Shown here in pieces: positions 43,197 to 50,924 of a DNA stretch of 64,000 nucleotides. The position numbers and the translations under genes were made by a program. Within the stretch, counting starts at the first letter, position 1. Each line of letters opens with the position of its first letter. Origin of the DNA: Bacillota bacterium (GTDB taxonomy: Bacteria > Bacillota > Clostridia > Acetivibrionales > DSM-27016). Below the pieces are notes generated by a model, which was not told the DNA's origin, searched no databases, and saw only the letters and a program-made list of their open reading frames with translations. The stretch lies in the NCBI GenBank assembly GCA_023390115.1, contig JAEWDM010000030.1, positions 1 through 64,000 of the forward strand, in the 5' to 3' direction.

Positions 43197-44273
43197 ATGC
43201 ATGAGAATGAGACAGAAGAGGCGATAAAGCAGAGAATGCTTGGAAATGCGCCGGAGGGAATAAACACGGCTGAGGGCGACTTCTTCAATGATGCTGTGAG
43301 CCCTGCGGCGCTGGAGCTGACGCTGGCATACCAGCAGCTTGACAGGCTCCTTGGCTTAGGCTTTGCCGAGAGCTCTTACGGAGAGTATCTGGATAAAATA
43401 ACCTCCGAAAGAGGAGTGAACAGGAAGCCGGCAACAAAGGGGACCGGCATAATAGAGGTTACCGCTGCGGTTGGCTCGGTGATAAACGCGGGGGACATAC
43501 TTGCCACCTGGCAGGGAAACATAAGTTTTGCTGCTGTTGAGACAAAGACGGTGGGGCAGACGGGAAAGGCTCTGGTACAGTTTGAAAATGAGACGGCGGG
43601 AAATCTTGGGGGTATAGCTCCGCTTACGCAGTTCATTGCTCCGGTGGCTATTCCGGGCTTTATTTCGGCCCGCAACACCGGGTATATCAATGCGGGCACC
43701 GATCAGGAAAGCGATGAGGCGCTGCGCCTGCGCTATTTCAGCAGGGTGCAGGCCCCTGTTACCTCGGGGAATAAGTACCATTACAAGAACTGGGCCGAGG
43801 AATTTCCGGGTGTGGGAGCTGCAAAGGTATTCCCGCTGTGGAACGGAGCAGGGACTGTAAAGGTGGTTATAATTGACTCAAACAAGCACCCCGCCTCAGA
43901 GGAGCTTGTGAACGATGTACAGCAGTATATTGATCCCGGCTCAAGAGGCTGCGGAGAGGGCCAGGCCCCCATAGGGGCATACTGCACGGTGGAGCCGGCC
44001 GGGGCTGTGGAAATAAACGTCGCCGCGGCAATAAGCGGGGCGGATGCAGCGGAGGCGGCGCCGCTGTTTGAAAGGGCTCTGGCGGTATACCTGGCGGATA
44101 TAGCCTTTACCGATACGGCGGTCAGCTATGCCAGAATAGGGACGATACTTTTGGAAAGCATATCCCAGGCGGGGGGCAGTGACTACACCGGGCTTGCTGT
44201 GAACGGTGACAGCGGAAATATAATTCCCGGCCCCGAGCAGGTGGCTGTGGTGGGGACGGTGAGCCTTTCATGA
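43197..44273 (+). CDS. baseplate J-like protein (XkdT)
   Basis: 358 residues beginning right after the XkdS-like stop. Baseplate J signatures: SPAALELTLAYQQLDRLLGL, YINAGTDQESDEALRLRYF, and the C-terminal VNVAAA-like INVAAAISGADAAEAAPLF. It forms the wedge that triggers sheath contraction. Complete. Confidence 0.9.
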   Translation: MHENETEEAIKQRMLGNAPEGINTAEGDFFNDAVSPAALELTLAYQQLDRLLGLGFAESSYGEYLDKITSERGVNRKPATKGTGIIEVTAAVGSVINAGDILATWQGNISFAAVETKTVGQTGKALVQFENETAGNLGGIAPLTQFIAPVAIPGFISARNTGYINAGTDQESDEALRLRYFSRVQAPVTSGNKYHYKNWAEEFPGVGAAKVFPLWNGAGTVKVVIIDSNKHPASEELVNDVQQYIDPGSRGCGEGQAPIGAYCTVEPAGAVEINVAAAISGADAAEAAPLFERALAVYLADIAFTDTAVSYARIGTILLESISQAGGSDYTGLAVNGDSGNIIPGPEQVAVVGTVSLS

Positions 44274-44908
44274 GCAGGTATGATGTAATGCTGTCATATG
44301 TACCGCCGTACTATCACACCTCAAGAATATTCAAGTCGATACTTCAGGCGGAAGGGCGGGAGCTGGACACGCTGAGAGACAGAACGGGAGAGCTGCTGGA
44401 ACAGCTATTTGCCGACACCGCTACATGGGGGCTTGAGCTGTGGGAGCGGGAGTACGGGCTGGGTACAAGCCCCCAGCTCTCCTACGGGGACAGGAGAGCG
44501 CGCCTTAAGGCAAAGATGAGGGGAGTAGAGAAGGTGACTCCCGCGATGATAAAATCGGTGTCGGAGGCATACTCAAACGGTGAGGTAGAGGTGGGCTTTG
44601 ACGGCAGAATAAGTATAAGGTTTGTGGGAGAGAGGGGAATACCCTCAGAGCTCGGGCTGCTGAAAAAGCAGCTTGAGGAAATTGTTCAGGCGCATCTTGA
44701 GATAGTGTACGAATTTACCTACCTGCTGTGGAGGGAATTTGACCTGCTTACGGCCGTGGTGCAGGAGTCGATGACATGGAAGCAGCTTGAGACATATAGG
44801 CCGTTTTCAAAGGAAAACCCCAATTTCACGTGGGACGAATTCGACCTTATAATACCCGGGGTGCAGGAGTCAATGACATGGGACGAGATGGAAATATTTG
44901 AACCGTAA
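44270..44908 (+). CDS. baseplate/tail protein XkdU-like (DUF2313/YmfQ)
   Basis: 212 residues. N-terminal VMLSYVPPYYHTSRIFKSIL and WGLELWEREYGLGTSPQLSY are the DUF2313 hallmark; it connects fibres to the baseplate. The C-terminal end holds two copies of a WKQLETY/WDEMEIFEP-like segment, each preceded by EFDLLTAVVQESMTW or EFDLIIPGVQESMTW, an internal duplication that may present two fibre attachment points. Confidence 0.85.
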   Translation: MSRYDVMLSYVPPYYHTSRIFKSILQAEGRELDTLRDRTGELLEQLFADTATWGLELWEREYGLGTSPQLSYGDRRARLKAKMRGVEKVTPAMIKSVSEAYSNGEVEVGFDGRISIRFVGERGIPSELGLLKKQLEEIVQAHLEIVYEFTYLLWREFDLLTAVVQESMTWKQLETYRPFSKENPNFTWDEFDLIIPGVQESMTWDEMEIFEP

Positions 44909-44920
44909 GGAGGAGAAGAA

Positions 44921-45952
44921 ATGGCGGAATATACGACAAATCTTAATCTGGAAAAGCCCCTTGGAGGGGAAAACCTGCGAAGGCAGGTTATAAACGATAA
45001 TATGGACAGGATAGACGCGGCGGTGGGGGAGAAGGTAGAGCAGGATGCCTTTAACGGGCATCTGGCCGACTATGTGCGGCAGCCGGGGTATGCGGAGGCC
45101 ACGGGAAGTGCTAATACCTATGTGGCATCCCTAAACCCTGCCCCTGCAGAATATACCGGTGGAATGGGTATTGCGGTAAAAATAAATGTTACCAATACAG
45201 GAGCGTCAACGATAAACATAGACGGCATAGGAGCTAAAAGCATACTCGATTCAAAGGGCAATGCCATGACTGCGGGAAAGCTCAAGAGCGGCAGCATATA
45301 TTCCCTCAAATACAACGGCGTAAATTTTATATTACAGGGTGAAGGAGGTGGTGGAACGGCTCAGTCCGGAGATGTATTGAGCGGAAAGACGTTTACGAAT
45401 GACGCGGGGGATCAGACTGGTACTATGGTTAACAGAGGGGAGGTCGCTATAACGCCGGGGACAGCAAATCAGCCTATATCGGCGGGATATCACAATGGTA
45501 GCGGGTATGTTAAGGGAGACGCAGATCTGGCTGCCGCAAATATTAAATCAGGTGTTGATATATTTGGTGTGATAGGTAGTCTGACAGAAAGAAGAGTTGC
45601 TTCTGGACAAGGTACAGTAAATGCCTTAAGTGGAATTGTTCCCATCAATGTATCAGGCTTGCCTTTTAGACCAAGGTTAGTATTTTGTACTTGTATTCTT
45701 CCTTCTCAATTACCATACAGACCAAATTTTAGTATGGACGTCGATGGCGGAATGAATCCTAGACCATTTTTTAGGTTTGATAATTTTGAAGATAATAATG
45801 GTACAATTATTGCTAATTGTGGAAATTATACCGGCGAAAATGGACAATATCTCAATTTTTCATTAAATGGATTTTCTGCTGGGTTGGATCAGGCTTATGG
45901 AAGTGGTTATAATTCTTCAGAATTTACTTATAGGTGGATCGCTATTGGATAA
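44921..45952 (+). CDS. tail fibre 1 (receptor-binding protein)
   Basis: 343 residues from ATG 44921 behind AAGGAGGAGAAG. N-terminal 30 residues (YTTNLNLEKPLGGENLRRQV) are the conserved baseplate-attachment head. Next comes a beta-rich shaft (GMGIAVKINVTNTGASTINI, FILQGEGGGG) shared with fibre 2 at high DNA identity up to about residue 165. The C-terminal tip (from about residue 205) is unrelated and AT-rich, in contrast to the GC-richer head. Presumably the tip binds the target cell surface. Confidence 0.82.
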   Translation: MAEYTTNLNLEKPLGGENLRRQVINDNMDRIDAAVGEKVEQDAFNGHLADYVRQPGYAEATGSANTYVASLNPAPAEYTGGMGIAVKINVTNTGASTINIDGIGAKSILDSKGNAMTAGKLKSGSIYSLKYNGVNFILQGEGGGGTAQSGDVLSGKTFTNDAGDQTGTMVNRGEVAITPGTANQPISAGYHNGSGYVKGDADLAAANIKSGVDIFGVIGSLTERRVASGQGTVNALSGIVPINVSGLPFRPRLVFCTCILPSQLPYRPNFSMDVDGGMNPRPFFRFDNFEDNNGTIIANCGNYTGENGQYLNFSLNGFSAGLDQAYGSGYNSSEFTYRWIAIG

Positions 45953-46182
45953 AAGATGGAATATAAAAACAAAGCTCGGTAAGACGCCTGTATTCACTTG
46001 TAAAAGGACATATAGAATACTATTTGGATAAATGAAGCAATCTAAAGGAATTTCGCAAAGGATTTTTATAATACATTGAAGTCTATTAAAATAGGAAATA
46101 CCAGGCTTGACTTAAACAGCACATAGCCTGATTAAGCAAAAGGGCCCTTAAGACAGGCCTTTTTTCATGGGAGGAGAAAGAA
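45953..46182. other. spacer with terminator-like hairpin between fibres
   Basis: No gene. AAAAGGGCC and GGCCTTTTTT (about 46138-46165) form a hairpin with T run just upstream of the fibre 2 ribosome site GGGAGGAGAAAG; it may lower fibre 2 expression. Confidence 0.5.
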
Positions 46183-47745
46183 ATGGCGACATATACAACC
46201 AATCTTAACTTAGAAAAGCCTGACGAGAATGACAACTTCCGCAGGCAGGTCATAAACGAAAACATGGATAAGATAGATGCGGCAGTGGCCGCAAAGGCCG
46301 ACAGCGGCCAGGTGCAGGGGATGCTGGCCGACTATGTGCGGCAGCCGGGGTATGCAGAGGCCACAGGAAGTGCCAACACCTATTTGGCATCACTGAGACC
46401 GGCCCCTGCAGAATATGCAAGCGGAATGGGCATTGCGGTAAAAATAAATGTTACTAACACAGGAGCATCCACGATAAACATAGACGGCTTAGGAGCTAAA
46501 AGTATACGGGATTCAAAGGGAAATGCCATGACGGCGGGAAAGCTTAAGAGCGGCAGCATATATTCCCTTAAATACAACGGCGTAAATTTTATATTACAGG
46601 GTGAAGGAGGTGGTGGAACGGCGGGGGCCGGAGATGTACTGAGCGGAAAGACATTTACAAATGATGCCGGGGATCAGACTGGGACTATGGTGCACCAAAT
46701 GGGAGACACGCAGGCTTTGTCAAGCACAGTATCAGGATTGACTTTAAAACTGCTGCCTTCAAGTGGATACAGAAATGGGATAAACGATTATATAACATTA
46801 AATAACCCTACCCTTAAAACAACTGTTTCTGAGGGCTTCAGTATAAATATTGATCCTTTAAGTACACCAAATATGCAACTTGATAAAGACGGAAACTGCT
46901 ATATATTTGATGGGTTAGATCTCAAGCTGATAAATAGAATTACAGGAGGTACTATCTGGAGTATAAATTTTGGAAGTAGTTTTAGCAAAGCTTTATTTAC
47001 TCTTAATAGAGATACTGGAGAGGTGTTTTTAATAAATTCTGATAAAACTTTAAGGAAAATTAATAGTACCGGGAATATTGTTATTAATAGAACTATTAAT
47101 TTACTCAGCTATACTCAGATTTACGATCTTGTTTATTCTAACAATAGGCTTTTTCTTCTTTGCGATAATGCATCAGATAGCTCATCCTATATAAAAGTAT
47201 ATGATGCATTGGGCGATTATATAGCAACAGTAAATTTATACCAAGATAATTATCGCTATCTTATGGTGAGGAAAAATGGAAATATCATATGCTACAGCAG
47301 ATCAAAGGGAGCTATGGAAATGGATGCACAGAGTCTTGTTTATACACAGGTGATTAGCCGTGGTATAGGCCGTGGATATATGGGAGAGGATAAATATGGG
47401 AATCTGTTTTATATATTTAGTGCATCTAGTGGTGAAGAATTGATATCAACTGATGGTATTATAAAGAAATGGGGAGAAGGTCAAACACCCACCTGTTTAA
47501 CTGTTGACAGTAAGGGTAACTGCTACGTTGTAGTTTATGAAGTTGCAGAAGATGGAACGGGATATAAAAACAGTACATACAAATTTGACTCGTTTCCTAG
47601 TACCTACGAAATACTATTACCAAATCTCAACTTTGATGGAGAGTATAATCTTTATGAAATGATTCTTAATGAGTTGACAGGAGATTTATGGTTCTATTTT
47701 AATGGTAGCGTATATAAAAAGACATTAAGCTTTACTTCGATATAA
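46183..47745 (+). CDS. tail fibre 2, propeller-tipped paralogue
   Basis: 520 residues from ATG 46183. Residues 1-170 repeat fibre 1 closely (YTTNLNLEKPDENDNFRRQV; same shaft). The C-terminal 340 residues are different: repeated short blades (IFDGLDLKLINRITGG, TVDSKGNCYVVVYEVAED, RKNGNIICYSRS) suggest a beta-propeller of NHL/PQQ type. AT-rich third codon positions start at about 46720. Having two fibres on one particle would widen or switch the target range. Confidence 0.8.
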   Translation: MATYTTNLNLEKPDENDNFRRQVINENMDKIDAAVAAKADSGQVQGMLADYVRQPGYAEATGSANTYLASLRPAPAEYASGMGIAVKINVTNTGASTINIDGLGAKSIRDSKGNAMTAGKLKSGSIYSLKYNGVNFILQGEGGGGTAGAGDVLSGKTFTNDAGDQTGTMVHQMGDTQALSSTVSGLTLKLLPSSGYRNGINDYITLNNPTLKTTVSEGFSINIDPLSTPNMQLDKDGNCYIFDGLDLKLINRITGGTIWSINFGSSFSKALFTLNRDTGEVFLINSDKTLRKINSTGNIVINRTINLLSYTQIYDLVYSNNRLFLLCDNASDSSSYIKVYDALGDYIATVNLYQDNYRYLMVRKNGNIICYSRSKGAMEMDAQSLVYTQVISRGIGRGYMGEDKYGNLFYIFSASSGEELISTDGIIKKWGEGQTPTCLTVDSKGNCYVVVYEVAEDGTGYKNSTYKFDSFPSTYEILLPNLNFDGEYNLYEMILNELTGDLWFYFNGSVYKKTLSFTSI

Positions 47746-47790
47746 TGTAAAAGAATTTAAACTATAGCCCACAGACAAGGAGCAGTGAAA

Positions 47791-48075
47791 ATGAACGAGA
47801 ACAATCAGAGCGTGCTTGAGAAGGTGTGCAGCGAGAGGCATAAGGCGGTGGACGATAAGCTTAAGACGGCGGAGGAGCGGCTCGGCAGCCAGTCCCGGAG
47901 GATAGACGCTGTGGAGGACGCCGTCATCAGGCTGACAAATGTAGTGGAGTCTATGGCGAAAAAGGACTTCTTTGACAAGATACTCATACTGACGGTGTTC
48001 ATAATTGCCCTTGTGCTGTGTGCAATGATCTTAGGACCGGAGATAACGGGGAAGATGGCAGGGGCAATAAAATAA
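47791..48075 (+). CDS. XhlA-like holin/hemolysin accessory protein
   Basis: 94 residues from ATG 47791 behind AAGGAGCAG. A coiled-coil N-terminus (RRIDAVEDAVIRLTNVVES) is followed by one membrane span near residues 65-86 (ILILTVFIIALVLCAMIL). This matches XhlA of PBSX, which works with a holin and amidase to release particles. It directly precedes repeat copy 2 and the amidase gene. Confidence 0.75.
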   Translation: MNENNQSVLEKVCSERHKAVDDKLKTAEERLGSQSRRIDAVEDAVIRLTNVVESMAKKDFFDKILILTVFIIALVLCAMILGPEITGKMAGAIK

Positions 48076-48139
48076 AATAATAGCTGTCATTAAAATGCTT
48101 CAGCGCCATAAAATGAAACTAACGGTACTATATCGGCGA

Positions 48140-48286
48140 GGAAAGTAATATCTTCCGGCATAATTTTTAACAGCACCGGAAAAGCGGATTTGAGGGAAAT
48201 GTCTCTGGGGAGCGGGCATAAATCCGTTTTCCTCGGATGTATTCCTTACGGGTCAATAAAAATTATACCTCCAGAAATTACTTTCC
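48140..48286 (+). repeat. structured intergenic repeat, copy 2 (147 nt)
   Basis: Outer stem GGAAAGTAAT/ATTACTTTCC differs in sequence from copy 1 but keeps pairing. Inner stems TTCCGG...CCGGAA and ATCCG-N7-CGGAT are also compensatory relative to copy 1. Located between the XhlA-like and amidase genes. Confidence 0.85.
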
Positions 48287-48327
48287 GCTACTAATGTAAC
48301 CAAATACTACTAAGAAGGGGGAGAGAT

Positions 48328-49584
48328 ATGACGGATATAATGATTGACGCGGGGCACGGGGGGGGCGATCCGGGGGCGGTCGGCCCTACGGGGCTTAAGG
48401 AAAAGGATGTGACGCTGAAGCTGGCGGTAAAGGCGGGCGGTATGATTTCCGGACAGGGAATAGGCGTGGCGCTCACAAGAACCACAGACATGTTTATAAG
48501 CCTGTCCGACAGGTCCGCCATAGCCAATAGCGCGGCCGCAAAATACTTTTTAAGCATACATATAAACAGTGCGGGAATACCAAAGGCAAACGGAACCGAG
48601 ACATACGCGCTTGCCGCCGGGGGGCAGGGCGAAAGGCTTGCGGAGTCTGTCCAGAAAAGCCTGGTAAAAAGCATAGGTCTGTCCGACAGGGGAGTTAAGT
48701 TTGCAAATTATTCCGTGCTCCGCGAAACAAAAATGCCCGCTGCTCTGGTTGAGGTATGCTTTATAAACAATCCCGATGAAGAGTCCCTTCTAAAGGACGA
48801 AGCCTTTTTAGACAAGGCGGCGCTGGGAATAGCAAAGGGTGTGGCGGCCTTTTTAGGCGTAGACTGGAAGGACGAAGGAGAGCAAAAGGACCTGACCCCT
48901 ATAATGGGAGCCTCCCAATTGCACACTTCGCAAATGATCTCATATGCCGTAAAGGTCAACGGGAGCCCAAGGCTTCCCAACTGCTCATTGGAAGAGCTTG
49001 CGGGCCTTTTTGACGAGGAGGCGGCAATTGAAGGCGTAAGGGCTGATGTGGCATGGGCTCAGAGCCTTAAGGAAACGGGGTATTTCAGGTACGGAGGTGT
49101 GGTGCTGCCCGAGCAGAATAATTATGGGGGCATAGGGGCCTTAAGCGGAAGTCAGGAAGGTCAGGCTGCAAGCTTTGACACTCCGAGGACGGGAGTAAGG
49201 GCTCAGATACAGCATTTAAAGGCATATGCAAGCACAGAAGCCCTAAAGCAGGAGCTTGTCGATCCCAGATTCGGTCTGGTAAAAAGAGGCTCCGCAAGGT
49301 ATGTCGAGTGGCTGGGGTATGAGGACAACCCGAACGGCGCAGGGTGGGCATATCCCGGAAAGGGCTACGGAGCGGATATAGTAAATATGCTGAGTGCCAT
49401 GTTAAGCGAACCTGTCACACCCGGTACCTCTGAAAACAGCAGTATACCCGCGTGGCAGATGGAAGGCTTTGAAAAGCTTATAGCAAGAAACATTATCCAG
49501 ACACCGGGCTACTGGAGGGGGAAAATGGAACAGCCCATTACAGTGGGAGAGGTCATGGGGATACTTGGGAAGATGGCGGATTAG
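48328..49584 (+). CDS. bifunctional endolysin (amidase plus glucosaminidase-like domain)
   Basis: 418 residues. Residues 1-180 are an Amidase_3 domain (MIDAGHGGGDPGAVGPTGLK, SIHINSAGI, ALVEVCFINNPDEE) related to cwlD in fold but not in sequence detail. Residues about 215-350 resemble a mannosyl-glycoprotein glucosaminidase-like domain (VRADVAWAQSLKETGYFRYG, NYGGIGAL, ARYVEWLGYEDNPNGAGWAY). The last 40 residues (SSIPAWQMEGFEKLIARNII) may be wall binding. It lyses the producer to free tailocins. Starts at ATG 48328 behind AAGGGGGAG. Confidence 0.88.
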   Translation: MTDIMIDAGHGGGDPGAVGPTGLKEKDVTLKLAVKAGGMISGQGIGVALTRTTDMFISLSDRSAIANSAAAKYFLSIHINSAGIPKANGTETYALAAGGQGERLAESVQKSLVKSIGLSDRGVKFANYSVLRETKMPAALVEVCFINNPDEESLLKDEAFLDKAALGIAKGVAAFLGVDWKDEGEQKDLTPIMGASQLHTSQMISYAVKVNGSPRLPNCSLEELAGLFDEEAAIEGVRADVAWAQSLKETGYFRYGGVVLPEQNNYGGIGALSGSQEGQAASFDTPRTGVRAQIQHLKAYASTEALKQELVDPRFGLVKRGSARYVEWLGYEDNPNGAGWAYPGKGYGADIVNMLSAMLSEPVTPGTSENSSIPAWQMEGFEKLIARNIIQTPGYWRGKMEQPITVGEVMGILGKMAD

Positions 49585-49598
49585 TATAATACCAGACA

Positions 49599-49671
49599 GG
49601 AAAGAAATATCTTCCGGTACAATTTTTAATAGCACCGGAAAACGTATTTGAGGGAAATGTCTTTCCGGATA
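49599..49671 (+). repeat. structured intergenic repeat, copy 3 (truncated)
   Basis: 5' half only: GGAAAGA (49599-49605) pairs with TCTTTCC (49660-49666), enclosing TTCCGGT...ACCGGAA and the conserved TTTGAGGGAAATGTCT. The 3' half present in copies 1 and 2 is missing. It lies between the endolysin and holin genes. Confidence 0.75.
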
Positions 49672-49729
49672 TAAGCCCTTTCGATAAGTAATATAACGAA
49701 GAATTAGTATACAAGAGAGGATGAAAAAA

Positions 49730-50164
49730 ATGGATGAAATACATGGACTTTTCAGCCGGATTATTGCTGACATAGCGCTGGCGCTGCTTTCGCTGCTGTT
49801 TGCTTATGCGGCAGCGGCAGCCGGAAGGCTTGCGCAGAGGATAAAGGCCGAGGCAAGCCAGATTAAAAGCTCCGAGAGGAGAAAGCTTTTGCTGGATGCC
49901 ATAGACGACCTTGAGGATATAACCTTTAAGACAGTTGCACAGATAGAGCAGACTGCCGCAAAGGAGCTCAGGGAGGCTGTAAAGGACGGCAGGGCCGGCA
50001 AATCGGAGCTTACCGCGCTGTCGGAGAGAGCATACAATGAAATTGCCTCCGCCCTGACGCCTGAGTGCAGAGCCCTTATAGATAAAAATTTTGGAAGCTT
50101 TTCGGATTATCTTGTAAAAGCCATTGAGGCAAAGGTGCTTGAGCTTAAGAGCAGAACGGCCTGA
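49730..50164 (+). CDS. LLH-type phage holin
   Basis: 144 residues from ATG 49730; ATG 49721 abuts GAGAGG and is less likely. One membrane span near the N-terminus (IIADIALALLSLLFAYAAAA) is followed by a long cytoplasmic helical region (AQIEQTAAKELREAVKDG). This matches phage_holin_LLH. With XhlA and the endolysin it completes a lysis cassette. A terminator closes the operon at 50194. Confidence 0.75.
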   Translation: MDEIHGLFSRIIADIALALLSLLFAYAAAAAGRLAQRIKAEASQIKSSERRKLLLDAIDDLEDITFKTVAQIEQTAAKELREAVKDGRAGKSELTALSERAYNEIASALTPECRALIDKNFGSFSDYLVKAIEAKVLELKSRTA

Positions 50165-50193
50165 TTTCGGAGCTTTTGTCGGGTAGCTTGTGC

Positions 50194-50241
50194 GGCCCTC
50201 CTTTTATGAATTTTATTTCATGGAAGGAGGGCTTTTTAGTT
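50194..50241 (+). terminator. terminator closing the tailocin operon
   Basis: GCCCTCCTT pairs with AAGGAGGGC across a loop of about 20 bases with extra pairing (ATGAA/TTCAT), followed by TTTTTAGTTTTT. Confidence 0.88.
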
Positions 50242-50312
50242 TTTCTGCAAAAATTAAGTTTTTTCATTGACTATGGGAAGCAATGCTGGTAAAATATTAA
50301 TTGAAATTATTA

Positions 50313-50335
50313 ATATTGATACTAATTATCAATAT
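50313..50335. promoter_or_regulatory. Fur-type iron box upstream of feoA
   Basis: ATATTGATA-CTAAT-TATCAATAT, nine-base perfect arms, 37 bases before the feoA start. It fits the inverted repeat bound by Fur/DtxR-type iron regulators. Confidence 0.78.
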
Positions 50336-50371
50336 CGTTTTGGTATGATTTGTAAAAAGGGGTGATGAGGA

Positions 50372-50587
50372 ATGCCGTTAACTATGTTAACTCCCGGCAA
50401 GGAGGCTATTATAAACGGATGCAGGGCGAGGGAAGCGACTAAAAAATTCCTTGAATCGCTGGGAATAGTGCCTGGGACATCCATATCGGTTGTATCTGAA
50501 ATGGGCGGCAGTCTGATTGTGTCTGTAAAGGGCTCAAGATTGGCGTTGAATAGAGGAGTTGCTCAGCAGCTTTTAGTGCAGGCTTGA
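50372..50587 (+). CDS. feoA: FeoA-domain protein, copy 1
   Basis: 71 residues, ATG 50372 behind AAAAAGGGGTG. SH3-like FeoA fold: MLTPGKEAIINGCRAREATK, LGIVPGTSISVVSEMGGSLI, GSRLALNRGVAQQLLV. FeoA is a cytoplasmic partner of the ferrous iron transporter FeoB. Under an iron box; next copy is 22 bases downstream. Confidence 0.9.
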   Translation: MPLTMLTPGKEAIINGCRAREATKKFLESLGIVPGTSISVVSEMGGSLIVSVKGSRLALNRGVAQQLLVQA

Positions 50588-50609
50588 ATTTTTATAGGAG
50601 GCGAGTATT

Positions 50610-50834
50610 TTGCAAAGGAATTTGAGGGAGTTAAAACCGGGAGACAAGGCGGTTGTCGCAAAAGTTGCGGGTGAGGGCGCAGTAAAAAGAAGGCTTATGG
50701 ATATGGGGGTTACAAAGGGAGCTGAGGTTTTTGTAAGGAAGGTAGCGCCCTTGGGAGATCCTATAGAGGTGAACGTCAGAGGATATGAGCTTACGTTCAG
50801 AAAGTCTGAGGCGGAAAACATATTTGTGGAGTAG
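50610..50834 (+). CDS. feoA: FeoA-domain protein, copy 2
   Basis: 74 residues from TTG 50610 behind ATAGGAGGCG. LRELKPGDKAVVAKVAGEGA, RRLMDMGVTKGAEVFVRKVA, LGDPIEVNVRGYELTFRKSE are closer to canonical FeoA than copy 1. Tandem FeoA genes before FeoB are common in Clostridia and may form a mixed regulator. Confidence 0.92.
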   Translation: MQRNLRELKPGDKAVVAKVAGEGAVKRRLMDMGVTKGAEVFVRKVAPLGDPIEVNVRGYELTFRKSEAENIFVE

Positions 50835-50879
50835 TATTGATTGCTAAATAAGGGGCAGCATTTTTTTGGAATACTACAT

Positions 50880-50892
50880 GATAATGACTATC
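50880..50892. promoter_or_regulatory. Fur-type box directly before feoB
   Basis: GATA-ATGAC-TATC, 32 bases upstream of the chosen feoB start. It gives feoB its own control point inside the operon. Confidence 0.55.
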
Positions 50893-50924
50893 AATTTCGA
50901 ATGAAGAATGAAAGGGGTTTCAAA

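Noticed and set aside
34069..50241. Complete prophage
   Set aside because: No terminase, portal, capsid, integrase or replication genes in 16 kb; all genes are tail, lysis or regulatory.
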